Assembly: GCA_947044365.1 (NCBI GenBank)
Contig: OX345647.1
Span: forward strand, 5,504,510-5,568,509
DNA from: Petrosia ficiformis
Taxonomy: Eukaryota > Porifera > Demospongiae > Haplosclerida > Petrosiidae
DNA length: 64,000 nt
Direction of reading: 5' to 3'
Part shown: positions 38,663 through 52,937 of the stretch, in pieces
Layout of the letters: the number at the start of each line of letters is the position of its first letter
Numbering within the stretch: position 1 is the stretch's first letter
Translations under genes and position numbers: made by a program
The notes under the pieces: model-generated
What the model was told of the DNA's origin: nothing
Databases searched by the model: none
The model's input: only the letters and a program-made list of their open reading frames with translations

Positions 38663-41600
38663 CTACTTTTTAAACACTACTTTAAACGGACTTCCCTTCA
38701 AATGTTCTCCATGCCACTTGACACTTATCACGGTCTCCACAGGATCAGGAATATCGTATGTCACATTAAACGTGAAGTCGCCATTATGTTCCACAGCAAT
38801 ATAGCGTGCTGGAACATAACTTCCATACACAGCTACTTCCAGAACTCCATTTCCTCCTGCATGTCTGCAGTCAACCATGAACATCCCTGGGTTTTCAATG
38901 TCTGAAACAGAACATTTAGTTGCATCTGGTTCAGAACGATGGAATGGACAGATGAATGGTGACCCCTGGATCTCAATACCACCATAGAACACGTGTAATA
39001 AATAGACACCAGGATATATGGTAGACATCACTCCAGAGTATTGGTTGTCTGAAACATGCTCACAAGAAACTGAACACTCTCCTGGTCCTTCGATGCTAAC
39101 TTGGAGTTCTGCCCCTATTCCTGCAGCTGAAGCATCAACTGCAAACACTAATTTCTCATCAACCAACTTACTCTCTCCATCAATACCTGTACACACCACT
39201 GCTGATGGATCAACGACGTATAAATTGACTGGGCCTCCACTGACCATACCTCCTGCATATCTCAAGGTAAGTTTCAGAAGACCTAGAACTGTAGGTGTGA
39301 AAGTGATATTAAAGATTCTACTTTCTACTTCGTTTATTGTAGCTTCGATCTCACTGCCATCTGATTGTGTGATAAAGAGAGCTAGTTCGCCATCAGTTGG
39401 AATGGCATTAACATCGACTGTGAATGATTTTTCTTCATCAATTATTAGGCCATCTCCATTTCCAATTCCTTCAACGATGCACCCTGAAACATCAGTAGCT
39501 GCTATGGGTATCTTTTCGCTTATTTGTACTTCATTGAAATACAATATAACAAATTCCGCCTCATCTGGTGTGTACTCAACCTTCCAATTATCTTTATCTA
39601 ATTTCACTGCTTTGCATTCTAAAGGAACTAATTCCCCCTCATTTTCAATCATCATACTGAATTCCCCATCATCAGGACTATTCTCTAAGAAACATTCAAT
39701 GATATTTACCTCGCCAAAGATTGCCTCTTGCACTCCTTCCCCTTTCAACTCGGATTCCTCGGGATTTACAATATACACTTGGATTGGATTTTGAGGCAAC
39801 ATTTGGTCATCAAATGAAAGCTCAAGTGTGTGATAACCACATACTTCTGGAGTGTACTTGGATTTCAGTATATCTGGGTTCTCTTCCTCATTTGGTTTGA
39901 AGTCTAGGGTATCCTTTTCTCCTGATGGTTTTGTTAAGACACCTGCCACAGGAGCAGGACCTGACTCTGTTGTATCCACTGTCACTTCTACTGGTTCACC
40001 AACTTTAGCACCTTTACCTGTAACTCCAGAGCCAGTAACGAGTACTTTTTCTATATCTGTGACAGGGATGCTGAGTGGTTCTTCAAATATTGGTTCATCA
40101 CAAAGAGTAGGAGCTATCGTATACAATCCAGGCTCTGTTGGAGTGAAGAAGAATGTGTACGTTCCATCATCATTCTGTTTTTGTTCTATTTTACCCTCAA
40201 GTGGCTTTACTGTACCATCTTCTGTGACCTTTTCTTGTAGAATAGCCATTTTTGTATCCACTGCAACCAGTGATGGTTTCCCTGGCACTTCATACCCTCC
40301 ATAGGCAAAGAGGATCTGATAAGGTCCTGGAACATTTGGTGTATATTTCACTTTGTAGCAATCTTCTTCGTTGGGAATTGGAGATACTTTGAACATTTTG
40401 GTACAGTTGTCGGGCCCAGCACAATAAGCTTTTAGTGTACCTGGTCCTGCACGCTTACAATCGGCTTCCCAAATAATTGACTTACCAACAGGACAGGTGT
40501 TATCCTCTGTTTCATCTAGACCTACTCCTTTGATTTTCACTTTGGTTGGGTCACATACAGTTATTTTACAAGGCATATCGTTTACAAGGTTATCACCAAG
40601 GAATACGTAGAGTAAATATATACCAACATCTTCGGGTGTAAATGTGATATTGTAAATCTTATTGTCTTCTGAGACTTTGGGCTCGAATGGTGTTTCACCC
40701 TTCAGTACACTGGGGAGACTGTTTAGTGTGATCTGGTCAGAAAGAAGAGCGTTTGGAATTTGTTTACTATTCTTATAAGGACCAACTATCTTTCCAGAGA
40801 TTTCATCATCTGTAGTAACTTCTGAAGTATCAAGATTATATTGAAAGTCGTTACCAGTTTTCAATCCCTCGGGTTGAAGTTGAATAACTTCAGTATTACC
40901 ATCTATTTGGTCAAGAGGAAGTAAAGCAATGAAAGCTTCTTCTGATATCATAGGTCTTTGCCCTGGACCTTCTATGCCCAAACTAAAATCTCCTTCTCCG
41001 GCATCTCTAAGATCAACATTTAGTTCTATGGTTTCGCCGGGATGGATCTTCTTTTCGGGATTGACTGGTATGCATTTCACTCCAGCTGGACTGAACACTG
41101 GTATAGTGTAAGGTGATTCAGGTACATGATGGCCATTGTAAAGAACTGCAATTTCATGTGTTCCTCCAATTTGTGGAGTGTATGTGAACTTGAACACTCC
41201 AGGTTTCTCTTGCTCACATTTTGATTCTACTTCTGTATCTTTGGGACCTGTTACTATAACTTTAGGCTTGCCTGGGCCAGCCTCTGTGGTATCTACTGTC
41301 AGGTATGTTTCTTGTCCAACTGGTAGCTTGTCTTCGTCAACTCCTGGACCATCAACTTTACAATTCAATGGATTACCGACAGCAATAGATAGAGGCTCTC
41401 CAAGAGGTGTTCCAGAATAACACAATACAGCTTCATACATCCCTTCCTTTTCAGGACTATACTTAATTTGACAGTGGTCTTCATCAACCATGTTAACAAA
41501 GAAGTCAAGCGGGATTTCATGGTGATCGGGTGTCATCATTTCCATTGTGACCTCTTCGGGGACTATTTTAGGCATGAAAAGATCGATGATATTTTCCTGT

Positions 41601-44600
41601 CCAATAGCTGCTTCTTCAATGCCCGTTCCTTCAAAGCGAACGTCATCTGGACTAATGATATGAGCTGTGAAAGGAGATTCCGAAACTGGTTCATTATCAA
41701 ATGTGATATCTGTGATGTAGTCTCCAGATGTTTCTGGTGTATAACTTGCAACAAGAATATCTGGGTTCTCTTCCTCGTTTGGTTTGAAGTCTAGGGTATC
41801 CTTTTCTCCTGATGGTTTTGTTAAGACACCTGCCACAGGAGCAGGACCTGACTCTGTTGTATCCACTGTCACTTCTACTGGTTCACCAACTTTAGCACCT
41901 TTACCTGTAACTCCAGGACCAGTAACGAGTACTTTTTCTATATCTGTGACAGGGATGCTGAGTGGTTCTTCAAATATTGGTTCATCACAAAGAGTAGGAG
42001 CTATCGTATACAATCCAGGCTCTGTTGGAGTAAACAAGAATGTGTACGTTCCATCATCATTCTGTTTTTGTTCTATTTTACCCTCAAGTGGCTTTACTGT
42101 ACCATCTTCTGTGACCTTTTCTTGTAGAATAGCCATTTTTGTATCCACTGCAACCAGTGATGGTTTCCCTGGCACTTCATACCCTCCATAGGCAAAGAGG
42201 ATCTGATAAGGTCCTGGAACATTTGGTGTATATTTCACTTTGTAGCAATCTTCATTGGGAATTGGAGATACTTTGAACGTTTTGGTACAGTTGTCGGGCC
42301 CAGCACAATAAGCTTTTAGTGTACCTGGTCCTGCACGCTTACAATCGGCTTCCCAAATAATTGACTTACCAACAGGACAGGTGTTATCCTCTGTTTCATC
42401 TAGACCTACTCCTTTGATTTTCACTTTGGTTGGGTCACATACAGTTATTTTACAAGGCATATCGTTTACAAGGTTGTCACCAAGGAATACGTAGAGTAAA
42501 TATATACCAACATCTTCGGGAGTAAATGTGATATTGTAAATCTTATTGTCTTCGGAGACTTTTGGTTCGAATGGTGTTTCACCCTTCAGTACACTGGGGA
42601 GACTGTTTAGTGTGATCTGGTCAGAAAGAAGATTGTTTGGAATTTGTTTACTATTCTTATAAGGACCAACTATCTTTCCAGAGATTTCATCACCTGTAGT
42701 AACTTCTGAAGTATCAAGATTATATTGAAAGTCGTTACCAGTTTTCAATCCCTCAGGTTGAAGTTGAATAACTTCAGTATTACCATCTATTTGGTCAAGA
42801 GGAAGTAAAGCAATGAAAGCTTCTTCTGATATCATAGGTCTTTGCCCTGGACCTTCTATGCCCAAACTAAAATCTCCTTCTCCGGCATCTCTAAGATCAA
42901 CATTTAGTTCTATGGTTTCGCCGGGATGGATCTTCTTTTCGGGATTGACTGGTATGCATTTCACTCCAGCTGGACTGAACACTGGTATAGTGTAAGGTGA
43001 TTCAGGTACATGATGGCCATCGTAAAGAACTGCAATTTCATGTGTTCCTCCAATTTGTGGAGTGTATGTGAACTTGAACACTCCAGGTTTCTCTTCCTCA
43101 CATTTTGATTCTACTTCTGTATCTTTGGGACCTGTTACTATAACTTTAGGCTTGCCTGGGCCAGCCTCTGTGGTATCTACTGTCAGGTATGTTTCTTGTC
43201 CAACTGGTAGCTTGTCTTCGTCAACTCCTGGACCATCAACTTTACAATTCAATGGATTACCGACAGCAATAGATAGAGGCTCTCCAAGAGGTGTTCCAGA
43301 ATAACACAATACAGCTTCATACATCCCTTCCTTTTCAGGACTATACTTAATTTGACAGTGGTCTTCATCAACCATGTTAACAAAGAAGTCAAGCGGGATT
43401 TCATGGTGATCGGGTGTCATCATTTCCATTGTGACCTCTTCGGGGACTATTTTAGGCATGAAAAGATCGATGATATTTTCCTGTCCAATAGCTGCTTCTT
43501 CAATGCCCGTTCCTTCAAAGCGAACGTCATCTGGACTAATGATATGAGCTGTGAAAGGAGATTCTGAAACTGGTTCATTATCAAATGTGATATCTGTGAT
43601 GTAGTCTCCAGATGTTTCTGGTGTATAACTTGCAACAAGAATATCTGGGTTCTCTTCCTCGTTTGGTTTGAAGTCTAGAGTATTCTTTTCTCCTGAAGGT
43701 TTTGTTAAGACACCTGCCACAGGAGCAGGACCTGACTCTGTTGTATCCACTGTCACTTCTACTGGTTCACCAACTTTAGCACCTTTACCTGTAACTCCAG
43801 GTCCTGAGACGACTACTTTTTCAGGATCTATAACCGAAACTATCAGAGGTTTTTCACTTACAGGTAGGTCATCTAATACACCATAGATTTCATATACTCC
43901 AGCAGTGGTAGGAGTAAATGAGAAGGTGCTCGTGCCGTTGTCCTCTTTGTAGTTAATTGGACATTCCTCAGGACCGGTAAGAGAAACATTGAAATCCCCA
44001 TCAGTACATGTACATTTGCTCAAATCTGCAATAAATTCGATAGGTTCTCCAATTTTTACTTTTTGGGATCCTGTTGGTTGTAAAGCCATTGATGTAGTGT
44101 CTATGCAGGTGGTTTTGTATGGAGACTCAGCCAATGGGATAGCATCATAGTATACATCAATTATATATTCTCCAAGTATCTCTGGTGTGTAGTTAACAAT
44201 AAATACTCCATCCTCTGTTTTCGTAATTTGTGTAGGCAGAACAGATTCATCCGGTGTCTGTATAGTTGTTGATATGTTACCATTTCCTGCTTTACTGGTA
44301 TCAACTGTGAAGTAAGTGTCCCTCCCGACTGCGACCTTGGTTTTGATTCCAGGGCCATCTGTAGAGCAGTTAGGTGGATTGGCTGTTATTATGTCAATTG
44401 GTTTACCCACTGGTACTTCGTTATAGTATATTTCAGCCTTATATAGACCAGGGCCCGGAACCTTCATAGCTACTTCATAATGGCCATCTTTGTCTGTCAA
44501 AGATGTAACTTTTGCTTCCAGAGGCTTTGTTGTTTTGTCATTGGGATCAAATAGTGATGCAGTCAATATTCCTGGACCAGCTTGTTCAGTGAAACAATCC

Positions 44601-47600
44601 AGTTTACAGATTTCATCAGGTTTAGCAAACACGGGAGTTGTTGGTGAAACCATGACCTCTTCAGGCTTTGCTATAGGGACCTTAAATGGTGATCCTTTAA
44701 CAGGTTTATCTGCAAGTATGAGATCAAGCTGGTAGTACCCTGGATTTTCAGGGAGATACTCTGCTTCAAAAATCAACTCGTCAGTGATAGGGATTAACTG
44801 AAGAGGGTAAGCCTTCTCATCTGGAGTTATAATCGTTGCTTCTAGAGGTGCAATGCCCGAGTTAGTACAATCAACGGTGACGTTTACTGGTTTGCCAACA
44901 CATGCTCCTTTTCCTGTAACTCCAGAACCGGTTACCAAAACCTCTTCGGGCAATATAGCTGTCACTTCAAATGGTTCGTCAGTGATAAGCTTGTTGCCAA
45001 AACTAATAGAAAGCGTATATTTACCTGGCTCTGTTGGAACAAAACTAAAATTACAAGTTCCATTTTTGTTCTTAGCAAAGTTAATAGGTACTTCTACTGG
45101 ACCTTCAATATTTGCTTGTAGCTTACCAGCACCTGCAGCACTGAGATCAACACAGAAAGACACCTCCTCCCCTACTAAACATACCTTCGTATCTGATATT
45201 TGAACCTCTGCTTTTGAAGAGTCACCAATCATTAACTTTGGCTTATCAGAAAGATCGTAGCCATTGTAAGCAAAAAGGACTTGGTAAGACCCAGGAATAT
45301 CTGGAATGTAACTAATTGTGTAGCAATCTTCGTTAGGTAGTGGAGTGACTTCAAAATGTTTGGAACAGTTTTGAGGCCCAGCACAGTATGCCTTGAGCTT
45401 ACCTGGTCCTGCATGAATGCAGTCAGCCTCCCACTGAAGTGGATCATTGACAGGATAAGAATTTCCTTCTGTTTCCTTTAGCCCACACCCACTGATCTTG
45501 ACTTTGGTGGGATCACACACATATATTTCATGTGGCATTTGAGGAGCAAGGTGGTCATTTAGGAAAATATAAAGTAGATACACACCGATCTCTGTTGGAG
45601 TGAACTGAACTGTATAGATTTTGTCTTTCTCGGTAACTGTTGGTTCAATAGCTCTTTTTCCAACAAGGAGCCGAGGTAAGCCATCTAATGTGACGGTGTC
45701 GGATAAAAGCTCTTTCGGTATGAAATTAATCTTCTTGTAAGGACCAACGATTCTTCCAGATAGACTTTGTTTGTCTTCTGAGCCAGATGTATCAACCATG
45801 TAAGTAAATGCATTACCAAGTTTCACACCTTCTGCTTCCAGTTGCACAACTTCGGTTATTGTGTCTTCTGCTTCACGAGGGACAGCATTAACAATAAAAG
45901 GAGTTCCAGGAATGTCTTTTCCGAAGCTGACATTGATGGTATATTCTCCAGAAATTGGAGGAAGATATTTCACTGATGCTTTTCCATTTTTCCCGCCTTC
46001 GATTCTTGTTTCTGCCCTGCCTGGTCCATCCACTGATACATCTAATGAGCCTTGTCCTGCCTGGGTGAAATCTAGATCGAACGTTGCCCATTCATTAACG
46101 TATGCCTTTTCTAGCCCCTCGCCTATTGCTGTAACCTTTGGCATACCTTCTGGGAAACTGGAATTGTTTTTAAATGGTGATCCTGGAATTGGTTTTCCAT
46201 CTGTTTTCACATCTATTTTATATGTTCCATATTCTTGGACTTTAAAATAACACTTTGTTATTTTTTCATCAATGGGTTCCATCTTTGTTTTCACTTCTGT
46301 TGAGGGACTCTCTACTTTTACATCTATGTTAGCCAATGGAGTATCTCCTTTGTCAATGAAGAACTCGGTTGAGGAGCCAACAAGAAGACCTGCCTCGACA
46401 CCTGGACCATATACAGCAATAACCTGGGCCTCATCAAGAGGAAGGCCTGCTTCCACATCCTGACTATAAACAGCAATTACCTGGGGTTCATCAATAGGAA
46501 GAACTTCGAAGTGAAAAGGACTGTGCTGAACAGGCAATCCACTGTATGCAATATTAGCTACGTAAGTTCCCTCAACTTCAGGTGTGTATTCACATTTTAC
46601 TATTCCTTTGCCATCATCAGATAAATGAATTGGTATGGTGGTATCGGGTCCATCAACAGTAACGATTAGTTCACCTGATACAGCTTTGCTTGTATCCACC
46701 ATAAAATAAGTATGTTTTCCAACGATGTTACCATCTGTAATACCACGTCCATATACCTTGATGTCGCCTGTGTCAATGACATTGAACTTTAGAGGACTTT
46801 GAGGAACAGGTAGGTCATCAAATGTAATAGCTAAAAACGGTTGACACGCAAGTGCTGGAGTGAATTCGATTTCACTGGTCTCGTTTCCTGTGTCCTTAAT
46901 GCTTGGTGTCATTTCAACTGGGTATTTATTGGCTTCCTTTTGATCAATCGGTAGAAGTTTGCATTGTAATCCACCCAGTCCGGCATCTTTAGCATTCACA
47001 GCCAGACAGAGGGTCTTATTACTGGGTACTGCTTCACCATTCACACCTGGACCAGTCACTATCACTTTTGTGATGTCAGTGACATTAACTGTAAATGGGC
47101 TGTCTGGAACTGGTGTTCCCTGGAAGAGAACAGAAATAGTATATCTACCAACCTTTTTTGGTTCGTAGTGGTAAGTATGCACATCATCTAAAGACTCCTC
47201 TTCGATGAATGGAATATCACCATCTGGACCAGCAATTGCAAACCCAATAGAAGATTTTTCATCAGTTTCTGTTATAGGTTGGACATATACTGTTACCTTC
47301 TTGTTTACTTGGATGCCGCATGAAGCTATCCCAGTTCCCCAAATTTTACAAGGCCCAGATAGAATAGTAGATGGTACTGTGACAACGAAACTTAGAACTG
47401 TTGGGTTTTTCTTTGGTCCGATAGCAACCATTATGCTGTACTTACCATCATGCTTTGGAGTGTAGGCATATGTAAAGACAGAGTCAATGACCTTTACCTG
47501 AGAAGCCCCTACATTTCCTGCAGGCCCTTCAATAGCAACTGTGATGTCTCGGCTGGATGCAGTCGGAGTGAAGACTCTAAACCAAGTGGGGTTTCTAGTT

Positions 47601-50600
47601 TTTAGATGAATTCCCTCAACACCAGGACCTTTAGCCCATCCTATCAAGTCTTTCTGAGCTCCGATTTCGACTGTATACGGACTTGAAGCAATCTCCCTAC
47701 CAGCAACCATGATTTCAATCTTGTACTTACCAGCAACTGGTGGACGATATATAACAGAAAACTTTCCTTTCTGTATATTTTCAATTGCAAATCCACTGGA
47801 ACCAAGGATTCCTTTTGGACCACTGATTTTCACTCGAAGATTAGCACCGCTTTGAACTCCTTCAACCCAAAACTCTGTGGGAGCAAGCGCACAAAGATCT
47901 TTAGCTTCAATGCCTGGGCCATATACTTTGTACTGTAGACTTGCCATAGCTTGTCTTCCTAGAGTAGCTGCTCGGGGTCTCTTTGAACCAGCCACCTTTA
48001 CAGTATACGGACTGTTAGGAATTGCTTTACCACACCACAAAATCGTAATAACATATTCCCCTTCTTCTCCTGGTGTGTACTGATAAGTATAAATCTTCTT
48101 CTCCTCATTGTATTCTACATCTGGATGAATATCCATTTTATGTGGACCTGTAATTGTAACTCTTAATGGACCTTCACCACCTTCGCTGACATCCACAAAG
48201 AACTCTGTATTGACATCATTTGTGGAAAGGCCTTCGCTCTTCAGACCATCTCCATAAGCCTTGACTTTGGTTGGATCTCCTGTTTGTTTTAATGGTGCTC
48301 CAGGAACGAGTTTTGCATTTGGAAACTGGGATACATAAGTGATGACACTAAGGGAGTCAATTTTAGGATTGACTATGTCTTCAGGATGTAATACCTATGT
48401 TGATAATAAGATAGAATTTAGCTCAAATTTGTGTTTATCTGTGTAAGTACTTTTAATGATGCATTGAAACCTTCAATTATTAGAAAGTATTCTATACTCA
48501 GGCTCAATACTCAATACTAGTGTAGATACAATGGAATTTAGCACAAATTTGTGTTTACCTGTGTAAGTACTTTTAATGATGCATTGAAACCTTCAATTAT
48601 TAGAAAGTATTCTATACTCAGGCTCATACTCAATACTAGTGTAGATACAATGGAATTTAGCACAAATTTGTGTTTATCTGTGTAAGTACTTTTAATGATG
48701 CCCTTCAATTATTAGAAAGTATTCTATACTCAGGCTCAATACTCAATACTAGTGTAGATACAATGGAATTTAGCACAAATTTGTGTTTATCTGTGTAAGT
48801 ACTTTTAATGATGCATTGAAACCTTCAATTATTAGAAAGTATTCTATACTCAGGCTCAATACTCAATACTAGTGTAGATACAATGGAATTTAGCACAAAT
48901 TTGTGTTTATCTGTGTAAGTACGCATTAATTATTTGTATAATCAGCGTGTTGAAGCCATGCATATATATATATATATATATACAATGTACGTAAAATAAA
49001 TAGACTACATCTTAATTCTTCCTTAATTAGATAATGCATGTGCATGTATATAATATATACCTACCATTGGTACACCCAGCCAATCTCGAGCAAGAGTCAT
49101 AGCATTTCTTGCATTTTCTAAACCATCTTCTGGTTTCATGGTATAGGCTTCAGGACAGAGACCTGGGGCTGTGGCATCAACCAGTGCAGCAACCATTGTC
49201 CCATCATTCCAATCAGTTGTGAAGTTTGTGATTTTACGACTAGGAACAAAGTCCTATTGTGGAATATTATTGGATGATTCTGAGCATGGTATTTATATAT
49301 GTATTACATGTATTACTATTACTACTACTAGTGGAATGTAGAGATTATGGGGGAGTTCTCAAAACATTGGAGTGATTATACTATGAGGTCGTATATAATA
49401 TATATTATTTGTAACCACAAATCACTATTTCATGTTATATATTATGCTATCATGGCAATCGTTTGATGTACATACACGCTATCAAACATTCAGTTGTTAA
49501 ATCATAGTATTATTATAAATGTCTAGTTGGTGTATATGCCAAATATACCACCTGTTGGTGTTTACCAGTTTATGCAGGTATACTTGGCACTATAGGCCTT
49601 GAGTTATATCCAACATAAACCTCATCCACAGGAGGTGCATGCAACCTCCTAGCCATGTTTATATATACACATAAGTATATTTTGATACAAGACACACGAA
49701 ATACTAACCTGAACGTATTCAATCATTATTTGCTTTGCTGAGGCATTGCCTCTCTTTTTCTCATCTATACCAAAACCAACACTGATTTGGTAGTGTAGAA
49801 TAAGTGTCCATACTAAACCAAGGATTAGTTTTGAGTTGCAACTAACAATATCACCACTTCCTATGATACAAAATAAAAAACGTGTATATATATGTATAGT
49901 TCTGTAGTGAATCTGTGTGTGTGTTCTCAATGCACTGTACTGAGTAACAAGGTATATACAATTATAGATATATTTTAAACTATTATGTAACTATATATAA
50001 TTATAGTTGAGTTGCTGCGGCAATTAACAAATAACATAATAATATAATACTTATTTATTTATTATACAGTCCTGCAATATGCCCAATGCATGCATGTTCT
50101 GCACTAAACTGCATGCACTGCACTAAACTGGATGCACTGCAGAGCCCTTTTAATAATAACTAACCAATATTGATAAGCTTTATTTTCTCTACTTTTGTGA
50201 GCAAATCAAGAGCCAACTGGACATTCTCCATTTTTTGTGCATAAATGCGAGGTTTCTTGCTGTAACGGCCAACCATCTTGCGAGATAAGGCTTGGACTAA
50301 AGCTATTAGTCTCACTCCATCACTGAAATCTAACACTAAATCATCCAGACTCAATTCAACTACTTTCAGTCTTTCATTGCACCACCTTGTGAAAACTTTC
50401 TTCTGAATTAGTTTCCATTCGGCTTCTTCGCTTGCATCTAAAGGCTCCATACTATCACCAAGACCAAGAGGGGAGACAGGACTTTCTTTAGAACTGGAAG
50501 ATTCGTATCTTTCTGCCCTATATAAAGAAAAAGTTTAGTGAATTTACATCTCATAAGTGTAAAATCAAACAGAAGCCAGATTACAGCTCATAGCATGGAG

Positions 50601-50637
50601 CATACCATGTCTTGCTTTGAGAGCGCTCTCTCGACAT
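38663..50637 (-). CDS. FLN: Giant filamin: two CH domains plus about 33-35 filamin Ig repeats (about 3485 aa)
   Basis: Actin cross-linker. Exons are 50606-50637, 50165-50517, 49709-49860, 49065-49253 and one exon of 9732 bp at 38663-48394, all in phase. The start MSRERSQSKTW is the only Met that splices in phase. CH1 has KKVFTRWCNERLK and GRYSKKPRIYAQKMENV; CH2 has [29 protein letters not shown] and [20 protein letters not shown], typical of the filamin/alpha-actinin actin-binding module. The rest is filamin repeats of about 95 residues (GPGV...VDTS.AG.G.L.V.I.GP...YTP...G.Y.I.V...G..I..SPF.V). The last repeat (SVSDIENPGMFMV...[15 protein letters not shown]) matches the end of the neighbouring filamin and should dimerise. 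Vertebrate filamins have 24 repeats, so this one is longer, partly through a recent internal duplication of about 628 residues. No hinge is evident. A small duplication, VIAVYSQDVEAGLP / VIAVYGPGVEAGLL, lies at 46390-46500. Confidence 0.93.
39870..43806 (-). repeat. In-frame tandem duplication of about 1.885 kb inside the filamin exon (two full units plus a partial third)
   Basis: 39870-41756 and 41757-43641 are nearly identical on the nucleotide level, and the first about 165 bp recur once more at 43642-43806. The offset is 1884 bp (1887 where one unit has an extra GAA codon, NEEDCYK against NEDCYK). Each unit encodes about 628 residues, several filamin repeats, and the frame is kept. Only scattered substitutions were seen, for example SGSGV/SGPGV and YNGHH/YDGHH. 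Confidence 0.93.
48400..48935. repeat. Tandem array, about 4-5 copies of a 120-bp unit, filamin A intron 4
   Basis: The unit GTAGATACAATGGAATTTAG ... TTTGTGTTTATCTGTGTAAG ... CAATTATTAGAAAGTATTCT is repeated from about 48407 to 48925, with one copy shortened by the loss of GCATTGAAA. Copies are nearly identical. Confidence 0.9.
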
Positions 50638-52937
50638 ATTTAGATCCAAAGCTGAAAGAGCTAAACTGCTGTAACTCCAGCGGACAGAATATTATATATA
50701 TATAAATTGATTAAATTAACGCAGTTACGTAATTTGTTGTTTTTTTTTGTTCAACGACACAACATTTATATATATACATGTAATATACACTTACATCAAT
50801 TAAGAGGCATTCTTAGAAAACAAATGAGAAGGAACTCTCAAATAAAGCTATTGAACACTTTGACAACTAGTGCCTCCTTTATATATGTATAGAAAGTCAT
50901 GAATTATTCACATGAATTACTTGAGCCAAGCCACAAATATTTCAATAAAATTGTCGTAATTTTTTCCACAGCTGTTGTGACATTACTGTGGGTAGATCAG
51001 TGTGGTCTTAATGACTAGAAAGTACATATACCTACACCTCACCTTATTGCATTAGTCTTTCATAAACCATATCAAGAATTAATTAAGCATGCAACCATGG
51101 AGATATAGCACTATCTGTTGGTATGCTTGGTACTTATTATCACAACACAGGAAGTTTGCTAACATAACTAGTAATGTAGTTATGAAATTCTACAAATTAT
51201 ATTAGTTCTGAGTATAATGATATTCTACAAACTAGTTATTACTTTGATGCAAATCACATTATATGAGTCCTACAAATTGGTCAATACATTTAAGGTATTT
51301 ACTTAATAGTAGTTCTACCATTTAATTCAAGTTTCTTTGGTTTATTTGCTGCCGTATACTACGTACAACTCAGACTTCAATAATTGTGAGTAATGAGTGA
51401 GTAATCATATTTTTAAGGTAAGTTTCCTGGCCATCTGTTCACTACAAATGAGTATTATCAACATTGGCAAGACTTTAACAAATATCTTTACTTTGTTTAA
51501 TAATATTTACCTAATAACTTTAATACTTCTTGCCAAAGATGAAAGAAACTGGAATATTTTATATCCACCAATAGACACCTGTCTGCAGCCAACATACAAA
51601 CAACACGTTGTATTGAGCAACAGACATCAATGTTACTGGTAGTTTTCTCAGGCAATAATAAATACATTAGCTCACTACACTGTACTACGTACGTATATGT
51701 CAACCGTGTGAATTCCAATTTAGTTTACCATGTCTACATGTGAATGAATACCCATGAACATAAGTGTATCAAGAAAGTTTGTTACATCCAGAATGTCTGT
51801 TCCCATAGTGTCTAATCCATAACGTCTAACAAAGTCTATGCCAAGTGGATAAAATTTAATTTTTTGAAAAGAGATGTAGAAACTACATTTTTAAAATGAA
51901 AGAGCATTAAAAGTATCAAAGCTGAAGGACTTTGCTAATACAGTCAGGTTGGTACGTTAACAACACCATACAACTGTAGATAAGATGTACGTATTTAGAG
52001 ATTCTGATTAGTTAAGTGTAGCAGCACTGCATTATGTACAGGATTGATTACTATGTGTATAAATTATACAGATATGTTATACAATTTGAATGGTAGAGTA
52101 GCTATCCCAATCATCTGAGTATTAGTACAATATGTACACATGTATGTACATATGTGACATCGTTTTATCAAAGTAGTAGCATAGTATAGTGTATGTACAC
52201 ATGTGTGTACATATGTCATTATTTCATTAGAGTAGTAGCACAGTATAATATATATACACATGTACATTATTTAGTATCACAGTATAATGTTTGTACATGT
52301 ATGTTTGTACATGTATGTACATGTATGTACATAAACCATCATTTCATCAGAGTATTAGCACAGTATAATGTATGTGTACATGTATATACATATTAGTGTT
52401 TGATAAAAATGACTAATTTAGTTTTAGTTATAGTATGCCTGTTTTCTCAAACTTTTAGTTTAGTTATAGTTTAGTTAACTAAGATAATATTAGGCCTAAA
52501 AGGGTTTTAGTTTTAGTTAACCAACTAAAAGTGCCCATTATTGGCCAATTTTCATTGTAGTTAGTTATAGTTATTACAATAGGCCTGTAATATAGTTATA
52601 GTTTAGCTAACTAGAAGTCACAATACCTTACTAAAAGGGGTTTTGGTTATAGTTATAGTTAACTAAAACAACACTAGTACACATGTCATCAGAGTATTAG
52701 CACTGTATGTATGTATGTATGTATGTATGTATAATTATTATGTATATTTACCTATGTGTATGTGTAATGAAAACTAGAGCATTTTATTAATAAACAATCT
52801 TTAATTTTAATAATGTAAAAACTATAATATAGCTAGTTTTTAAACATGTCAGGGACTAATGGTATATATCTTTGTAGCATTCATATAAAAAGTGTTAGGT
52901 AAGTCTTTGGTACCATGTTACGCTATACATAACTAAT
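50638..52937. other. 2.3-kb intergenic region between the two filamin genes
   Basis: Holds the upstream region of the giant filamin and the 3' flank of the shorter one. The TTTATT at 52783-52788 gives a minus-strand AATAAA about 150 bp past the shorter gene's stop. There are repeated ACATGTATGTACATATG blocks with CATTATTTCATTAGAGTAGTAGCACAGTATAAT (at about 52120-52400, four imperfect copies) and a TTTTAGTTAACTA-family element at 52393-52680. I see no further gene; the open frames are short and lack domain similarity. Confidence 0.65.
52393..52680. mobile_element. TTTTAGTTAACTA-family MITE, best-preserved copy
   Basis: It opens near GTGTTTGATAAAAATGACTA and closes with TATAGTTAACTAAAACAACAC. 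The inverted ends relate TTTAGTTATAGT to ACTATAACTAAA. The internal block CCAACTAAAAGTGCCCATTA matches 27500-27520. Confidence 0.65.

Noticed and set aside
39018..47465. Many plus-strand frames of 60-258 residues opposite the filamin exons
   Set aside because: They are antisense shadows of filamin coding sequence and repeat at the 1884-bp offset of the duplication.
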